Source: Anaerolineaceae bacterium UBA5211 (GTDB lineage: Bacteria; Chloroflexota; Anaerolineae; Anaerolineales; Anaerolineaceae). Taken from it: DNA of 19,042 nt. Both the position numbers and the translations under genes were made by a program. Position 1 is the stretch's first letter; every line of letters starts with the position of its first letter. This document shows positions 7,700-15,773 of the stretch, piece after piece. The notes below the pieces were generated by a model that was given only the letters and a program-made list of their open reading frames with translations, searched no databases and had not been told where the DNA came from. The DNA lies in NCBI GenBank assembly GCA_002412595.1, contig DHVJ01000008.1, positions 1 through 19,042 on the forward strand. Reading direction: 5' to 3'.

Positions 7700-8985
7700 T
7701 AGTTATCCCCTTCCCTTTTTAAGAATGAATAGTGAGTTTCATTTTCCACTATGAACAGGTAATCCAATACCAGGGAGATCGCTCCCAAAATGCCGGCATC
7801 CGCGCCGGTTTTAGAGAAGCTGATGGTTAAGTTAGATGTAGCCAAAGGCAGGGAACGCCGCAGCACCGTGCGTTTAATCGCGATCAACAAGTGGTTGCCG
7901 CAATTGGCAATACCGCCAGCGATGATGATGTGGCTTGGGTTGAAGAAATTCACCAAACTGGCCAGAACCTCACCAATCATCTGCCCGCTTTCACGGATGA
8001 TCCCCAGCGCGACTTCGTCCCCTTCACGGCAGGCCGCATTGACATGCACGGGAGTGAGAACACCGCCGTTATTTTCGCTCATCCGTTTCAATATGTCGCT
8101 TTTGCCCTCGATCACCGCCTGCATGGCTTTTTCAGCAATCGCGGGTCCAGCCGCCATAGCTTCCAGACAGCCACGGTTTCCACAGCGGCAAACGGGACCT
8201 TCTTTATCCACGCAAATATGGCCGATATCTCCCGCGCACCCATCATTTCCGCGGTGGATCTTGCGATCCGCCATAATGCCGCTGCCGATGCCGGTTCCAA
8301 TCTTGATCAGAATAAAATGATCGATCTCAGCCGCATTGCCCGAGAACTGTTCCCCCAATGCCATAATATTAACGTCATTATCCACCACTACAAAAGCAGA
8401 AGTGAAGGTTTCTTTAAAGAATTCCCCAATGGGATAATTTTCCCAACCGGGCATTAACGGCGGAGCGACAAGAACACCTTTATCAAAGTTCACCGGCCCC
8501 GGAACACCCACACCAATGCCCAAGATTTGCTCCGGTTGTATGTCATGCGCTGTGATGATCTTAAGGATCAATTCGCGGCAGCGGCTCAATAATTTTTCAG
8601 GAGCCCGACGGACATCCGCGGCTTCCGCTTCGCGGTCGATTATCACACCGGTGGCATTGGCTAATGCGATATCCAAGCTGGTCGCGCCGATATCGATGCC
8701 AACCACATAGCCTAATTGATTATTAATGCGCAGCATACGCGGCTTTCGGCCGCCAGTGGAATTACCATCCCCAACTTCCGTTAAATAACCTTTGCGTATT
8801 AATGCGTTTACATCCTGGGAAATTTTAGCTTTCGACCAACCTGTCAAAGTCATGATTTCGGACCGGGTAGTCTGACCGTTCTTTTTCAGCGGCGCCATGA
8901 TCTCTGCTTCTTCAGCAGTCAGAAAGATGGGGGCCTTGATAAAGAGATCTTTTGATGAGCCAGTGGTTAGAGTCGATTCTTGCAT
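7699..8985 (-). CDS. ROK-family transcriptional regulator (wHTH plus sugar-kinase-like domain)
   Basis: About 428 aa. An N-terminal winged helix-turn-helix (FLTAEEAEIMAPLKKNGQ onward, to GGRKPRML) is followed by an ROK domain starting at the phosphate-loop GIDIGATS. The zinc signature is intact: GHICVDKEG, then CRCGNRGCLE. VVDNDVNIMALGE and IIIAGGIA match ROK core strands. ROK repressors such as XylR, NagC and Mlc bind a sugar or sugar phosphate and release DNA. Located directly upstream of, and co-oriented with, the sugar operon, it most likely controls it. I prefer the ATG at 8985; a TTG at 8994 is an alternative, and neither has a strong ribosome-binding site. The ligand is not readable, but the transported sugar or a product is the natural guess. 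Confidence 0.93.
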   Translation of the reverse strand: MQESTLTTGSSKDLFIKAPIFLTAEEAEIMAPLKKNGQTTRSEIMTLTGWSKAKISQDVNALIRKGYLTEVGDGNSTGGRKPRMLRINNQLGYVVGIDIGATSLDIALANATGVIIDREAEAADVRRAPEKLLSRCRELILKIITAHDIQPEQILGIGVGVPGPVNFDKGVLVAPPLMPGWENYPIGEFFKETFTSAFVVVDNDVNIMALGEQFSGNAAEIDHFILIKIGTGIGSGIMADRKIHRGNDGCAGDIGHICVDKEGPVCRCGNRGCLEAMAAGPAIAEKAMQAVIEGKSDILKRMSENNGGVLTPVHVNAACREGDEVALGIIRESGQMIGEVLASLVNFFNPSHIIIAGGIANCGNHLLIAIKRTVLRRSLPLATSNLTISFSKTGADAGILGAISLVLDYLFIVENETHYSFLKREGDN

Positions 8986-9246
8986 GCGATTCAAATATCC
9001 GTTATTAGGAAAATCAGACGATGAAACAAGATTCTATGTCTAAAATTATAGCAAACCATCTTTGTTTAATCAATGATACATTTAGTACATATTTTATATT
9101 ACTTTGTTCATTATATGCACGATGTTTTTAATACGCACACACTTCCGACCTTCATACGGTCATATTTTTTTCGATTATCTACCAACCAGTTGAAAATATA
9201 ATGGATTGATCAGGATCACACAGCTTGTAAATAGAGCACACGCCAT
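8986..9246 (-). promoter_or_regulatory. AT-rich intergenic region upstream of the ROK gene, with a candidate -10 box
   Basis: No gene is visible here. On the minus strand a perfect TATAAT hexamer lies at 9110-9115, about 125 bases before the ROK start, but no good -35 sits at the right distance, so the promoter call is weak. The region also has no U-tailed hairpin that would end the deaminase transcript. Confidence 0.25.
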
Positions 9247-10245
9247 TTAAGCAACGTAAGCATCCAACTCTTTTTGCAAAGCTTGTTTACGCGTTTCATC
9301 CAAAAAAGAAGCTGCGATTGAATTGGCGCATATTTGACGGAGATCGTCCCTGGTCATGCCTAAATCATTTTGCGCCGCGATGAAATTTTCATTCATGTAC
9401 CCGCCAAAATAAGCCGGATCATCCGAATTAATGGTCACGCACAACCCCATCTTGAGCATATCTTTGATGTTGTGATCTTTCATAGAAGGAAAGACACATA
9501 ATTTGATATTAGAGAGCGGGCAGACCGTCAGGGGAACCTGATGTTCGATCAAATACCGGATCAACTTGGGATCGTCCATGGAACGCACGCCATGATCGAT
9601 GCGCTGCGTGCCCAGCAGGTCCAAAGCTTCCCAAACATATTCAGCCGGGCCTTCTTCGCCGGCATGAGCCACACTTAAGTAACCCTGGGCACGCGCCTGT
9701 TTGTAAACCTCCTCAAACAAAGCCGGCGGTCGTCCTTTTTCTGACGAGTCCAATCCAACGCCAACGATCCAATCCTTAAACAGTTGAGCTTCGGCCAATG
9801 TTTTCAGAGCCGCCTCGGGGCTGAGATGCCGCAGGAAACACATGATTATTGCAGAACTTAGTCCTAATTTTTCCTGGGCATCCAGTTGGGCGCGATGCAA
9901 ACCGGTAATTACAGTAGCAAAAGGAATCCCGCGCCCGGTATGGGTCTGCGGATCAAAGAAAATTTCCGCGTGGCGCACGTTCTGGGCATGGGTTTTGCTG
10001 AAATACGCCCAGGCCAGGTCATAAAAATCCTGCTCAGTTTGGAGTACATTGGCACCCGCATAATAGATGTCCAGGAAGGATTGCAAATTACTAAAGTTAT
10101 ATGCCTGCCGGACCTCTTCAACCGACGCATATGGCAATTCGACCTGATTGCGCTCTGCCAGCGCAAACATCATTTCCGGTTCCAGCGTTCCTTCAATATG
10201 CAGATGTAATTCAACCTTGGGAAGCCCTTCGATAAATTCTTTCAT
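9247..10245 (-). CDS. adenine deaminase of the adenosine-deaminase-like amidohydrolase family
   Basis: A 332-aa TIM-barrel metal-dependent deaminase. Metal and catalytic motifs are present in order: ELHLHIEGT near the N-terminus, HAGEEGP, RIDHGVRS, then TINSDDPAYFGGY near the C-terminus. HAGE supplies the zinc ligand and catalytic Glu, and SDDP the last ligand pair. The SDDPAYFGGY sequence and PLSNIKLCVF resemble bacterial and fungal adenine deaminases of this superfamily (for example PA0148 and Aah1) rather than classical adenosine deaminases. I therefore expect adenine to hypoxanthine conversion in purine salvage. The open frame extends upstream by six codons from a TTG, but AGGAGA lies seven bases before the ATG at 10245, so that start is chosen. 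It is monocistronic by spacing. Confidence 0.9.
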   Translation of the reverse strand: MKEFIEGLPKVELHLHIEGTLEPEMMFALAERNQVELPYASVEEVRQAYNFSNLQSFLDIYYAGANVLQTEQDFYDLAWAYFSKTHAQNVRHAEIFFDPQTHTGRGIPFATVITGLHRAQLDAQEKLGLSSAIIMCFLRHLSPEAALKTLAEAQLFKDWIVGVGLDSSEKGRPPALFEEVYKQARAQGYLSVAHAGEEGPAEYVWEALDLLGTQRIDHGVRSMDDPKLIRYLIEHQVPLTVCPLSNIKLCVFPSMKDHNIKDMLKMGLCVTINSDDPAYFGGYMNENFIAAQNDLGMTRDDLRQICANSIAASFLDETRKQALQKELDAYVA

Positions 10246-10292
10246 GCCGCATCTCCTGAGCAAGTTATCTCCCCTGATTTACCAATCATCTT

Positions 10293-10336
10293 TGGATATT
10301 GTTATCCATTAAACAATAATTTCGAGCGAAAGTAAA
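10293..10336 (-). promoter_or_regulatory. candidate sigma-70-type promoter and palindrome for the adenine deaminase gene
   Basis: On the minus strand TTTACT (10331-10336) and TTTAAT (10308-10313) are spaced by 17 bases, a fair match to -35 and -10. The palindrome TGGATA-N4-TATCCA (10293-10308 on the plus strand) abuts and touches the -10 and could be an operator. This rests on sequence match only. Confidence 0.4.
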
Positions 10337-10385
10337 CAAGAAGGAAATCACATTATTTTTAACCGGTTGTAATTTGGAAAGGCAA

Positions 10386-10421
10386 TTAAAAAGAAAATTC
10401 CCCGAATTTACGGGGAATTTT
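10386..10421 (-). terminator. intrinsic terminator of hppA
   Basis: AAAATTCCCCG (10394-10404) pairs exactly with CGGGGAATTTT (10411-10421) around a 6-base loop. Read on the minus strand the stem runs into TTTTCTTTTTAA, a U-rich tail. It lies about 20 bases after the hppA stop codon. Confidence 0.88.
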
Positions 10422-10440
10422 CGATCGGTATACTTAATTC

Positions 10441-12513
10441 TTAGAAAAGGTGGAATTCTGCGATGACAGGCGCGAAGAGCGTTGAAACCAGCGACATCAC
10501 TGTGATCAAAGTGTTCAGGGATGGGCCAGCGGTGTCCTTGAAAGGATCGCCAACGGTATCACCAACAACACTGGCTTTGTGCGCTTCTGAACCGACACCA
10601 CCAAACTTACCTGTTTCAATGTATTTTTTGGAGTTGTCCCACAAACCACCAGCATTGGACATGAACAGGGCAAATATCACGCCAGTGAAGATAGCGCCGC
10701 CCAGGAAACCACCCAAAGCATCCGGGCCCAGGATAAAGCCAACCAACAAAGGCAGGCCCACGGCCAGGAAAGCCGGGATGACCAGAGATGAGAGCGCGCC
10801 TTCAGCTGCCAGGCTGACGCAGGCCTTGTAATCCGGGACAACCGTGCCCTGCAGGATACCAGGTTCATTTTTAAATTGGCGGCGAATTTCTTCAATCATG
10901 TCGAAAGCATTGTGGGTGACCGAGAGCATCGTCAACGCGCTGAAAATCGGCGGGGTCATAGCGCCCAGCAGCACACCAGCCACGACAATCGGGCTGCGCA
11001 AACTGATATTCAACGTTATACCATGGGCTTCAATGACTTCTGCATAGGCAGCGAACAAAGCCAATACCGTCAACGCTGCCGCACTGATGGAGAAACCTTT
11101 GGTGATGGCTTTGGCCGTGTTACCAGCCGAATCCAGCACATCCGCTTTCTCGATCACTTCGTGATCCATTCCAGCCATTTCAGCAATACCGCGCGCATTG
11201 TCCACAATCGGGCCGTAAGCGTCGGAAGAAACAATCATACCGCTGATGGCCAGCATGCCCACCGCACTGATACCAATACCATAGATACCCGTGATAACGC
11301 CGGATGCTTCAGCCACGTGATAGGAAATCAGCATAGCTGCCACAATTCCGATGATCGAAGGGATAATGCTCAACAAACCATAACTGAAACCGGTGATAAT
11401 CGTAATGGCTGCGCCAGATTCAGAAACTTTGGCAGTCTGCAGAACGGGTTTGAAATCTTCGGAAGTGAAATATTCGGTTGTGAAACCAATTAGCACACCG
11501 GTGACCAAGCCAGTTACGGCGGACCAGAAAACACTGATGTCAAAACCACCGACAAGCACCAAAACAAGCACCATCACACCAAATATAATGCAAGTGAGCA
11601 CTGTGCCAAAATTCAAGGCCTTCCCAGGTTTGCCGTTTTTTCCCACACGCACAAACTGAATACCAATCAGGGAAGCAAAAATACCAAGGATGCACAGAAT
11701 CAATGGGAAGATCGTGTACATTTCACTCTTAGGACCACCCATGGCCACGCCCAACAGCATGGCCGCAACCGTGCTGGCTACATAACTGTCAAAAATGTCC
11801 GCGCCCATACCAGCCACATCACCTACGTTGTCGCCAACATTGTCGGCCACAACCGCCGGGTTGCGCGGATCGTCTTCAGGGATGCCAACTTCAATTTTGC
11901 CCACCAGGTCAGCCGCGATATCAGCCGTCTTGGTGTAGATACCGCCGCCAGCTTTGGCTAACAAGGCCAACGTGGATGCGCCGAAGCTGAAGCCCAGCAC
12001 AACTTCCGGATTCCCGGTTGCCAGGTAGATGCTGCTCATACCAGCCACCGCCAAGCCAACCATCGCCAGGCCCATCACTGCGCCGGCGAAAAAAGCCACT
12101 TTGAAACCTTTGTTCAGGTCCTCGGATACAGCCACTGCACTGCGCACATTAGCCTGGACCGCCACCGCCATGCCCAAATAACCGGCAAGAGCAGAACAAA
12201 TAGCGCCCACGATAAAGGCGCCAGCTGTTTCCAAACCAGACGCAAGGGAAAATTCCATTGAGCCACTGCCTACCTGGTTGAGGTCAAAGCTAAAGACCAC
12301 CGCAATGATAATACCCAAGACAACGGCAACCAAGGTCAAGGCTGTATATAACCGCTTCAAATAGGAAGCTGCACCTTCACGAATCCAACCAGCCACCTCC
12401 TGTGCTCTTTCGGAACCGGCATCCTGTTTCATCACCCAAAAATACAGATAGAACGCGACGCCAACCGAAATCAAACCAGACACGATACCAACTATCAACC
12501 ACGTTTGAGTCAT
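10441..12513 (-). CDS. hppA: membrane-bound ion-translocating pyrophosphatase, K+-independent type
   Basis: A 690-aa polytopic enzyme (about 16 helices) that hydrolyses cytosolic pyrophosphate and pumps ions, mainly H+ in K+-independent forms. The substrate site is intact: TKTADIAADLVGKIEVGIPE (194-213), then EDDPRNPA and DNVGDNVGDVAGMGADIFDSY (to about 244). The potassium-dependence motif reads GNTAKAITKGF (465-474). Lysine 468 and Thr 471 are at the positions that are Ala and Gly in K+-dependent enzymes, so this one should not need K+. The residue after ADIF, aspartate 242, is usually a glutamate near the ion gate. The start follows an AAAGGAAA site. It ends at a clear terminator. Length is normal for the family. 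Confidence 0.97.
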   Translation of the reverse strand: MTQTWLIVGIVSGLISVGVAFYLYFWVMKQDAGSERAQEVAGWIREGAASYLKRLYTALTLVAVVLGIIIAVVFSFDLNQVGSGSMEFSLASGLETAGAFIVGAICSALAGYLGMAVAVQANVRSAVAVSEDLNKGFKVAFFAGAVMGLAMVGLAVAGMSSIYLATGNPEVVLGFSFGASTLALLAKAGGGIYTKTADIAADLVGKIEVGIPEDDPRNPAVVADNVGDNVGDVAGMGADIFDSYVASTVAAMLLGVAMGGPKSEMYTIFPLILCILGIFASLIGIQFVRVGKNGKPGKALNFGTVLTCIIFGVMVLVLVLVGGFDISVFWSAVTGLVTGVLIGFTTEYFTSEDFKPVLQTAKVSESGAAITIITGFSYGLLSIIPSIIGIVAAMLISYHVAEASGVITGIYGIGISAVGMLAISGMIVSSDAYGPIVDNARGIAEMAGMDHEVIEKADVLDSAGNTAKAITKGFSISAAALTVLALFAAYAEVIEAHGITLNISLRSPIVVAGVLLGAMTPPIFSALTMLSVTHNAFDMIEEIRRQFKNEPGILQGTVVPDYKACVSLAAEGALSSLVIPAFLAVGLPLLVGFILGPDALGGFLGGAIFTGVIFALFMSNAGGLWDNSKKYIETGKFGGVGSEAHKASVVGDTVGDPFKDTAGPSLNTLITVMSLVSTLFAPVIAEFHLF

Positions 12514-12570
12514 AATGATTTCCTTTTATATAATTTTTTAATAAATTGTCTTAAGCCATACTTCACCCAC

Positions 12571-12583
12571 CTGGGATACCCAG
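12571..12583. repeat. short inverted repeat upstream of hppA
   Basis: CTGGG-ATA-CCCAG is a 5-bp perfect stem in the 106-base gap between hppA and the upstream gene. No U tract follows and no clear -35/-10 pair is seen, so hppA may be read through from the gene upstream. Evidence is weak. Confidence 0.35.
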
Positions 12584-12619
12584 CCAATTTTTTTTATCGC
12601 AAGTGAGAGTTGAATTAAA

Positions 12620-13384
12620 TTAACTTGTAGCTGAACGCCACCATCGGTAATATTTATCCACCAGGGATTTTTCATCCGGGAACGGGAAATACATCAATTT
12701 TTCTGAGTTTCCGATGAAAAAGCCATTCTTGATTGTCCTGAAGGGGATACCGCCCGATGGCAGGCGGTCAACCATTTTCGAGCTAACAGCTTTGGAATGT
12801 AAGCTAACCAAACAACTGCGCAGATGCTCCATGTTTGAATAAGGAAGATCACCTGCTTCTGCATGTTCAGGGTCGCGAGCTAGATCGTCCAGGCGTAATT
12901 CCAAAAAGCAAACGGCTGGTAATTTAATCAGACTGGTCGGATTTTTTACAATCAGCTCATAAAATGCTTGTGGGCCAAGCGCGCTGACCACCAGCGGGGA
13001 GACCGGAGATATCTCACGATACAAATGCAGACCATCATCCACCACAGGCAGACTCTGGCCGGGTTCAATTCCCAAAGTACGGCCATCCTGGGTAGTCAAA
13101 TAAAGGCTCTTGATTGCTTCCAGGGGGATGTTTTCAAGCACACGATAAACTGAAATATAGATTGATCTTTTAGGAGATCCGTCTTCATGTGGAACGCAGC
13201 GCTTGATCGCTTCATCCACCCGAAAACCTTTGCCACGAAACTGCGGATCTATTTCAAAGAAAATCGCCTGACCCCTTGATTTCTTCTCTGATCCAATCGC
13301 ATAATAAGCACCAAACTCTTCCGGGGAAAGCATGGAAGCGATCAATGCTTCAGGAATAAGGGATAAATATAAGTGAACAGCCAT
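12620..13384 (-). CDS. conserved protein of unknown function
   Basis: A 254-aa soluble protein with no signal peptide or membrane segment; I do not recognise the family. It begins MAVHLYLSLIPEALIASML and has a KKSRGQAIFFEID segment near residues 34-46. The C-terminal third is rich in aromatic and charged residues and ends DKYYRWWRSATS. No catalytic motif stands out. The start is very well supported by AAAGGAGGTGTC just before the ATG. It lies 106 bases upstream of hppA, possibly in one transcript with it, and is preceded by a region with a perfect minus-strand TATAAT. A real gene by length, start signal and codon use, but its role is open. Confidence 0.85.
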   Translation of the reverse strand: MAVHLYLSLIPEALIASMLSPEEFGAYYAIGSEKKSRGQAIFFEIDPQFRGKGFRVDEAIKRCVPHEDGSPKRSIYISVYRVLENIPLEAIKSLYLTTQDGRTLGIEPGQSLPVVDDGLHLYREISPVSPLVVSALGPQAFYELIVKNPTSLIKLPAVCFLELRLDDLARDPEHAEAGDLPYSNMEHLRSCLVSLHSKAVSSKMVDRLPSGGIPFRTIKNGFFIGNSEKLMYFPFPDEKSLVDKYYRWWRSATS

Positions 13385-13442
13385 GACACCTCCTTTCTTT
13401 TAATTATATAGACCAATTCTGAAATTAAGACAAATTGTGAGC

Positions 13443-13471
13443 ATTATACCCCCATTTATGGGAAATATAAC
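13443..13471 (-). promoter_or_regulatory. candidate promoter with an internal palindrome for the unknown-function gene
   Basis: A perfect minus-strand TATAAT is at 13443-13448. The matching -35 position (13466-13471) reads GTTATA, a poor match. The spacer holds the palindrome CCCAT-TT-ATGGG (13451-13462), possibly an operator. A second weak pair lies closer to the gene. Confidence 0.3.
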
Positions 13472-13566
13472 ATAATTTTTATATTATTTACACTTGTATT
13501 GCCTACAACAAATGATAATCCCCGCAGAAATCCATATTCCCGCGTTGATAAAGCAGCCTGCCTGAA

Positions 13567-13582
13567 CCTGCTTATCAGCAGG
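13567..13582. repeat. short hairpin downstream of the 196-aa gene
   Basis: CCTGCT (13567-13572) pairs with AGCAGG (13577-13582) around TATC. It lies about 45 bases past the stop of the minus-strand gene above it. The sequence after it on the minus strand is not U-rich, so termination would be weak. The rest of 13385-13628 shows no gene. Confidence 0.35.
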
Positions 13583-13628
13583 ATTATTAAATAAATAAAG
13601 GGAACACAAGGATTTGTAGAAAGAAAAC

Positions 13629-14219
13629 TCAGTGGCTGGGAGTAACAGGCGCCAGTATATTCAGGAACTCACGTTGCAGCAGCCGGTAGGAAGGATGGTA
13701 GGCTTTGCGATAGACTTCAGTATGATGAACGGGTGGAAATTGATATTTCCTTAGCCAATGGTCGAATTCCATGATATCGTCCATGGAGAACTTATTCCAA
13801 CGCTTTTCTCGACCGATCTTGACCAGTGTATCCCAACTTGTTTTCAAATCATCCATACTTCCTTCAAACAATGTGGATGACCAATAACATAATGTGAGCA
13901 GCTGGGCTACTTGCCCGCCGCGTGCCTTATAAGGAGCCAGGTAGAAACGCACAAGTTGTCCATCCGGACGAATATTTTCCCAGATCGGGATGCTATCGTC
14001 CCCTTCCAACTCTTCCCATTCAATCAGTAAATCCTGTTCAAATTCTTCAAAAGAGTCTATAAGATGTTCTGAGCCCATACTGCCCTGATACAACAATTTA
14101 TAAGCGTCCTGAATACCCAGCTTAGGATAGCGATTGGCATGGCTGACCAATAATCTGAAAATTTCAGAATGAGACCGCCACAGATTACTCAATTTTAAAT
14201 CGCCGATAATAACTGCCAT
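13629..14219 (-). CDS. conserved protein of unknown function (about 196 aa)
   Basis: A soluble, acidic-aromatic protein of unrecognised function with no signal peptide. Visible blocks are DAYKLLYQGSMGSEHLI (about 38-54), a run of acidic residues in LLIEWEELEGDD, LVRFYLAPYKARGG, and a C-terminal HHTEVYRKAYHPSYRLL. Conserved-looking His and Tyr residues could be functional, but no known active-site pattern is seen. The ATG follows only a weak GGTGG site. The start lies just past the terminator of the MFS gene, whose hairpin overlaps this gene's candidate promoter. Its job cannot be inferred from its neighbours. Confidence 0.83.
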   Translation of the reverse strand: MAVIIGDLKLSNLWRSHSEIFRLLVSHANRYPKLGIQDAYKLLYQGSMGSEHLIDSFEEFEQDLLIEWEELEGDDSIPIWENIRPDGQLVRFYLAPYKARGGQVAQLLTLCYWSSTLFEGSMDDLKTSWDTLVKIGREKRWNKFSMDDIMEFDHWLRKYQFPPVHHTEVYRKAYHPSYRLLQREFLNILAPVTPSH

Positions 14220-14240
14220 AAAACCACCAAAATTTTGATA

Positions 14241-14276
14241 AAAAAAAGCCTGCCTTTATTTTACATAAAGGCAGGC
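14241..14276 (-). terminator. intrinsic terminator of the MFS transporter gene
   Basis: GCCTGCCTTTAT (14248-14259) pairs exactly with ATAAAGGCAGGC (14265-14276) around TTTAC, a 12-bp stem. Read on the minus strand it is followed by TTTTTTT (14241-14247). It lies 36 bases after the MFS stop. Confidence 0.92.
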
Positions 14277-14287
14277 AAATATTTCAA
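14258..14287 (-). promoter_or_regulatory. candidate promoter overlapping the MFS terminator, for the 196-aa gene
   Basis: On the minus strand TTGAAA (14282-14287) and TAAAAT (14258-14263) are separated by 18 bases, each one mismatch from consensus. The -10 lies in the terminator loop. A transcript would start about 35 bases before the ATG at 14219 and include the ribosome-binding region. Confidence 0.5.
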
Positions 14288-14312
14288 CTCTGTTAGAGAT
14301 ATTTTATAAATT

Positions 14313-15554
14313 TTAAGACTCTACCGTATTATTGACCTGCGGCTTCCAGAAAATAAACATAACCAATGCCAGAAGTGCCATGGCCGCTCCAAACAGGAAA
14401 GGAGCAGAAGGACCAAAGCCTTCCCAACTGCCGGATCCCTGCCACAGGATACCCGCGATGAGCGATGCCGGAAGATCAATGATACCCAGAATTGCGTTGT
14501 AAGTACCATAAGCCGTTCCGCGCAGCTCTTCAGGCACCAGATCCGCCACCATGGCTTTGGTGGTCCCATAAGCCATCCCGTAATACAAACCATACACGAT
14601 GTACAGCAGCCAAATCTGCCAGGCCTCACTGGCCAAGCCGAAGCCCAAATAAACCAGTGCGTAAACGACCCAGCCGCCAATTATGATATTGCGCCGGCCA
14701 ACTCTATCGGAAAGTGAACCAGCCGGTGTTGAAACCAGGGTGTAAACCAGGTTGAACACTGCCAACAGGCCTAGGATACCAATCACACTGATACCGCGTT
14801 CCTGGGCACGCAGCACCAGGAAAGAATCCGACGAGTTGCCCAGGTCGAAAACCCCCACAATGAGCATAAAAGTCATGAATGGTTTGCCCAAAGCTTTGAA
14901 AGCAAACTTTGGAGCTGCTCGCTCAGAGGTCGGTTTTACCTCTTTTACACCTATAGCCAGTGAAAGGACAGCCAGGAAAGCCGGGATGAGGCTGGCCAGA
15001 ACCACCGTTCGAAATGTGGCTTGCCCCAACTCGACATTGGAGGACTGCGCCATCCATACAATTCCCAGGGCCACCAGCAAACCAACCATGGCGCCGGCGG
15101 TATCTGCCGCGCGGTGGAATCCAAAAGCCAATCCGCGTTTTTCTTCCGAAATAGAATCCGCCACAAGCGCATCGCGCGGTGCAGTGCGAATGCCCTTGCC
15201 AACGCGATCCACCCAGCGCACGCCTGCCACCCACCCCCAGGTATTGGCAAAATAGAAAAACGGTTTGGATAATGCAGACAAACCATAACCTGCCACCGCC
15301 AACCACTTGCGGGCATGCAGTTTATCAGAAAGCCAACCGGAAAATAATTTTATAATGCTGGCTGTTGATTCCGCTACTCCTTCAATCAAACCAATGATGT
15401 TGGTTTTAACACCCAGCACATTAGAAAGAAATAGCGGCAGAATATTGATGACCATTTCACTGGACACATCCATAAAGAAACTGGTCAGCCCAACCGCCCA
15501 AATATTGCGCGGCAGGTCTTTTATTGAATTTTTTTCTGCTTTGTTGTCACTCAT
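14313..15554 (-). CDS. MFS permease under SAM riboswitch control
   Basis: A 413-aa, twelve-helix major facilitator. DVSSEMVINILPLFLSNVLG is in the first helix region, GWLSDKLHARKW is the loop 2-3 motif, and DRVGKGIRTAPRDAL (a characteristic loop of one MFS subgroup) follows the fourth helix. SDRVGRRN in the C-terminal half is the second copy of the loop motif. The frame stays open upstream to 15632, but that lies inside the riboswitch; GAGGAG sits seven bases before the ATG at 15554, so this is the start. A complete SAM-I riboswitch precedes the gene, so its substrate is probably methionine, a methionine precursor or another sulfur-cycle compound (inference). It ends at a strong terminator. 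Confidence 0.93.
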   Translation of the reverse strand: MSDNKAEKNSIKDLPRNIWAVGLTSFFMDVSSEMVINILPLFLSNVLGVKTNIIGLIEGVAESTASIIKLFSGWLSDKLHARKWLAVAGYGLSALSKPFFYFANTWGWVAGVRWVDRVGKGIRTAPRDALVADSISEEKRGLAFGFHRAADTAGAMVGLLVALGIVWMAQSSNVELGQATFRTVVLASLIPAFLAVLSLAIGVKEVKPTSERAAPKFAFKALGKPFMTFMLIVGVFDLGNSSDSFLVLRAQERGISVIGILGLLAVFNLVYTLVSTPAGSLSDRVGRRNIIIGGWVVYALVYLGFGLASEAWQIWLLYIVYGLYYGMAYGTTKAMVADLVPEELRGTAYGTYNAILGIIDLPASLIAGILWQGSGSWEGFGPSAPFLFGAAMALLALVMFIFWKPQVNNTVES

Positions 15555-15561
15555 TACTGCT

Positions 15562-15603
15562 CCTCGATTAAATTGAATTGCCCCTTCCGGTGGGAGGGGC
15601 AAT
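15562..15603 (-). terminator. expression-platform hairpin of the SAM riboswitch
   Basis: On the minus strand ATTGCCCCT and AGGGGCAAT (15577-15603) pair exactly, with CC/GG extending the stem around CACC. The stem is followed by TTCAATTTAA, a moderately U-rich run, and it lies between the aptamer and the MFS ribosome-binding site. It fits a SAM-induced terminator, though the tail is imperfect. Confidence 0.65.
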
Positions 15604-15625
15604 GACATAATCGTGATTGCTGTCC

Positions 15626-15743
15626 CTCTCATCTTCCAGAATCACAATCTGACGGATTTGGCACCTGTGGGCAGCGTTTTCGCGCTGCCAGGTTGCCGAG
15701 GTTTCATAGGGCCGTTCCCTCCACCTCTCTGGATAAGAGAGCC
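15626..15743 (-). ncRNA. SAM-I (S-box) riboswitch aptamer
   Basis: Read on the minus strand, the conserved S-box elements appear in order: CTCTTATCCAGAGAGG (P1 5' strand and start of P2), TGGAGGGAACGGCCC, TATGAAACC, CGGCAACC, a P3 helix GGCAGCG/CGCTGCC, then AGGTGCCAAATCC, a P4 helix CAGA/TCTG, and GAAGATGAGAG, which closes P1 with CTCTTATC. Known S-box RNAs bind S-adenosylmethionine and normally shut off downstream expression when SAM is plentiful. It is followed by a hairpin and the MFS gene, giving a standard off-switch layout. Confidence 0.95.
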
Positions 15744-15773
15744 ATCTAGGGCTTTGATATGTTAAACACGCTT

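Noticed and set aside
10876..11493. Long frame of 205 codons antisense to hppA
   Set aside because: It is His/Arg/Asn-rich as expected from an antisense shadow of a hydrophobic protein gene, with no start signal.
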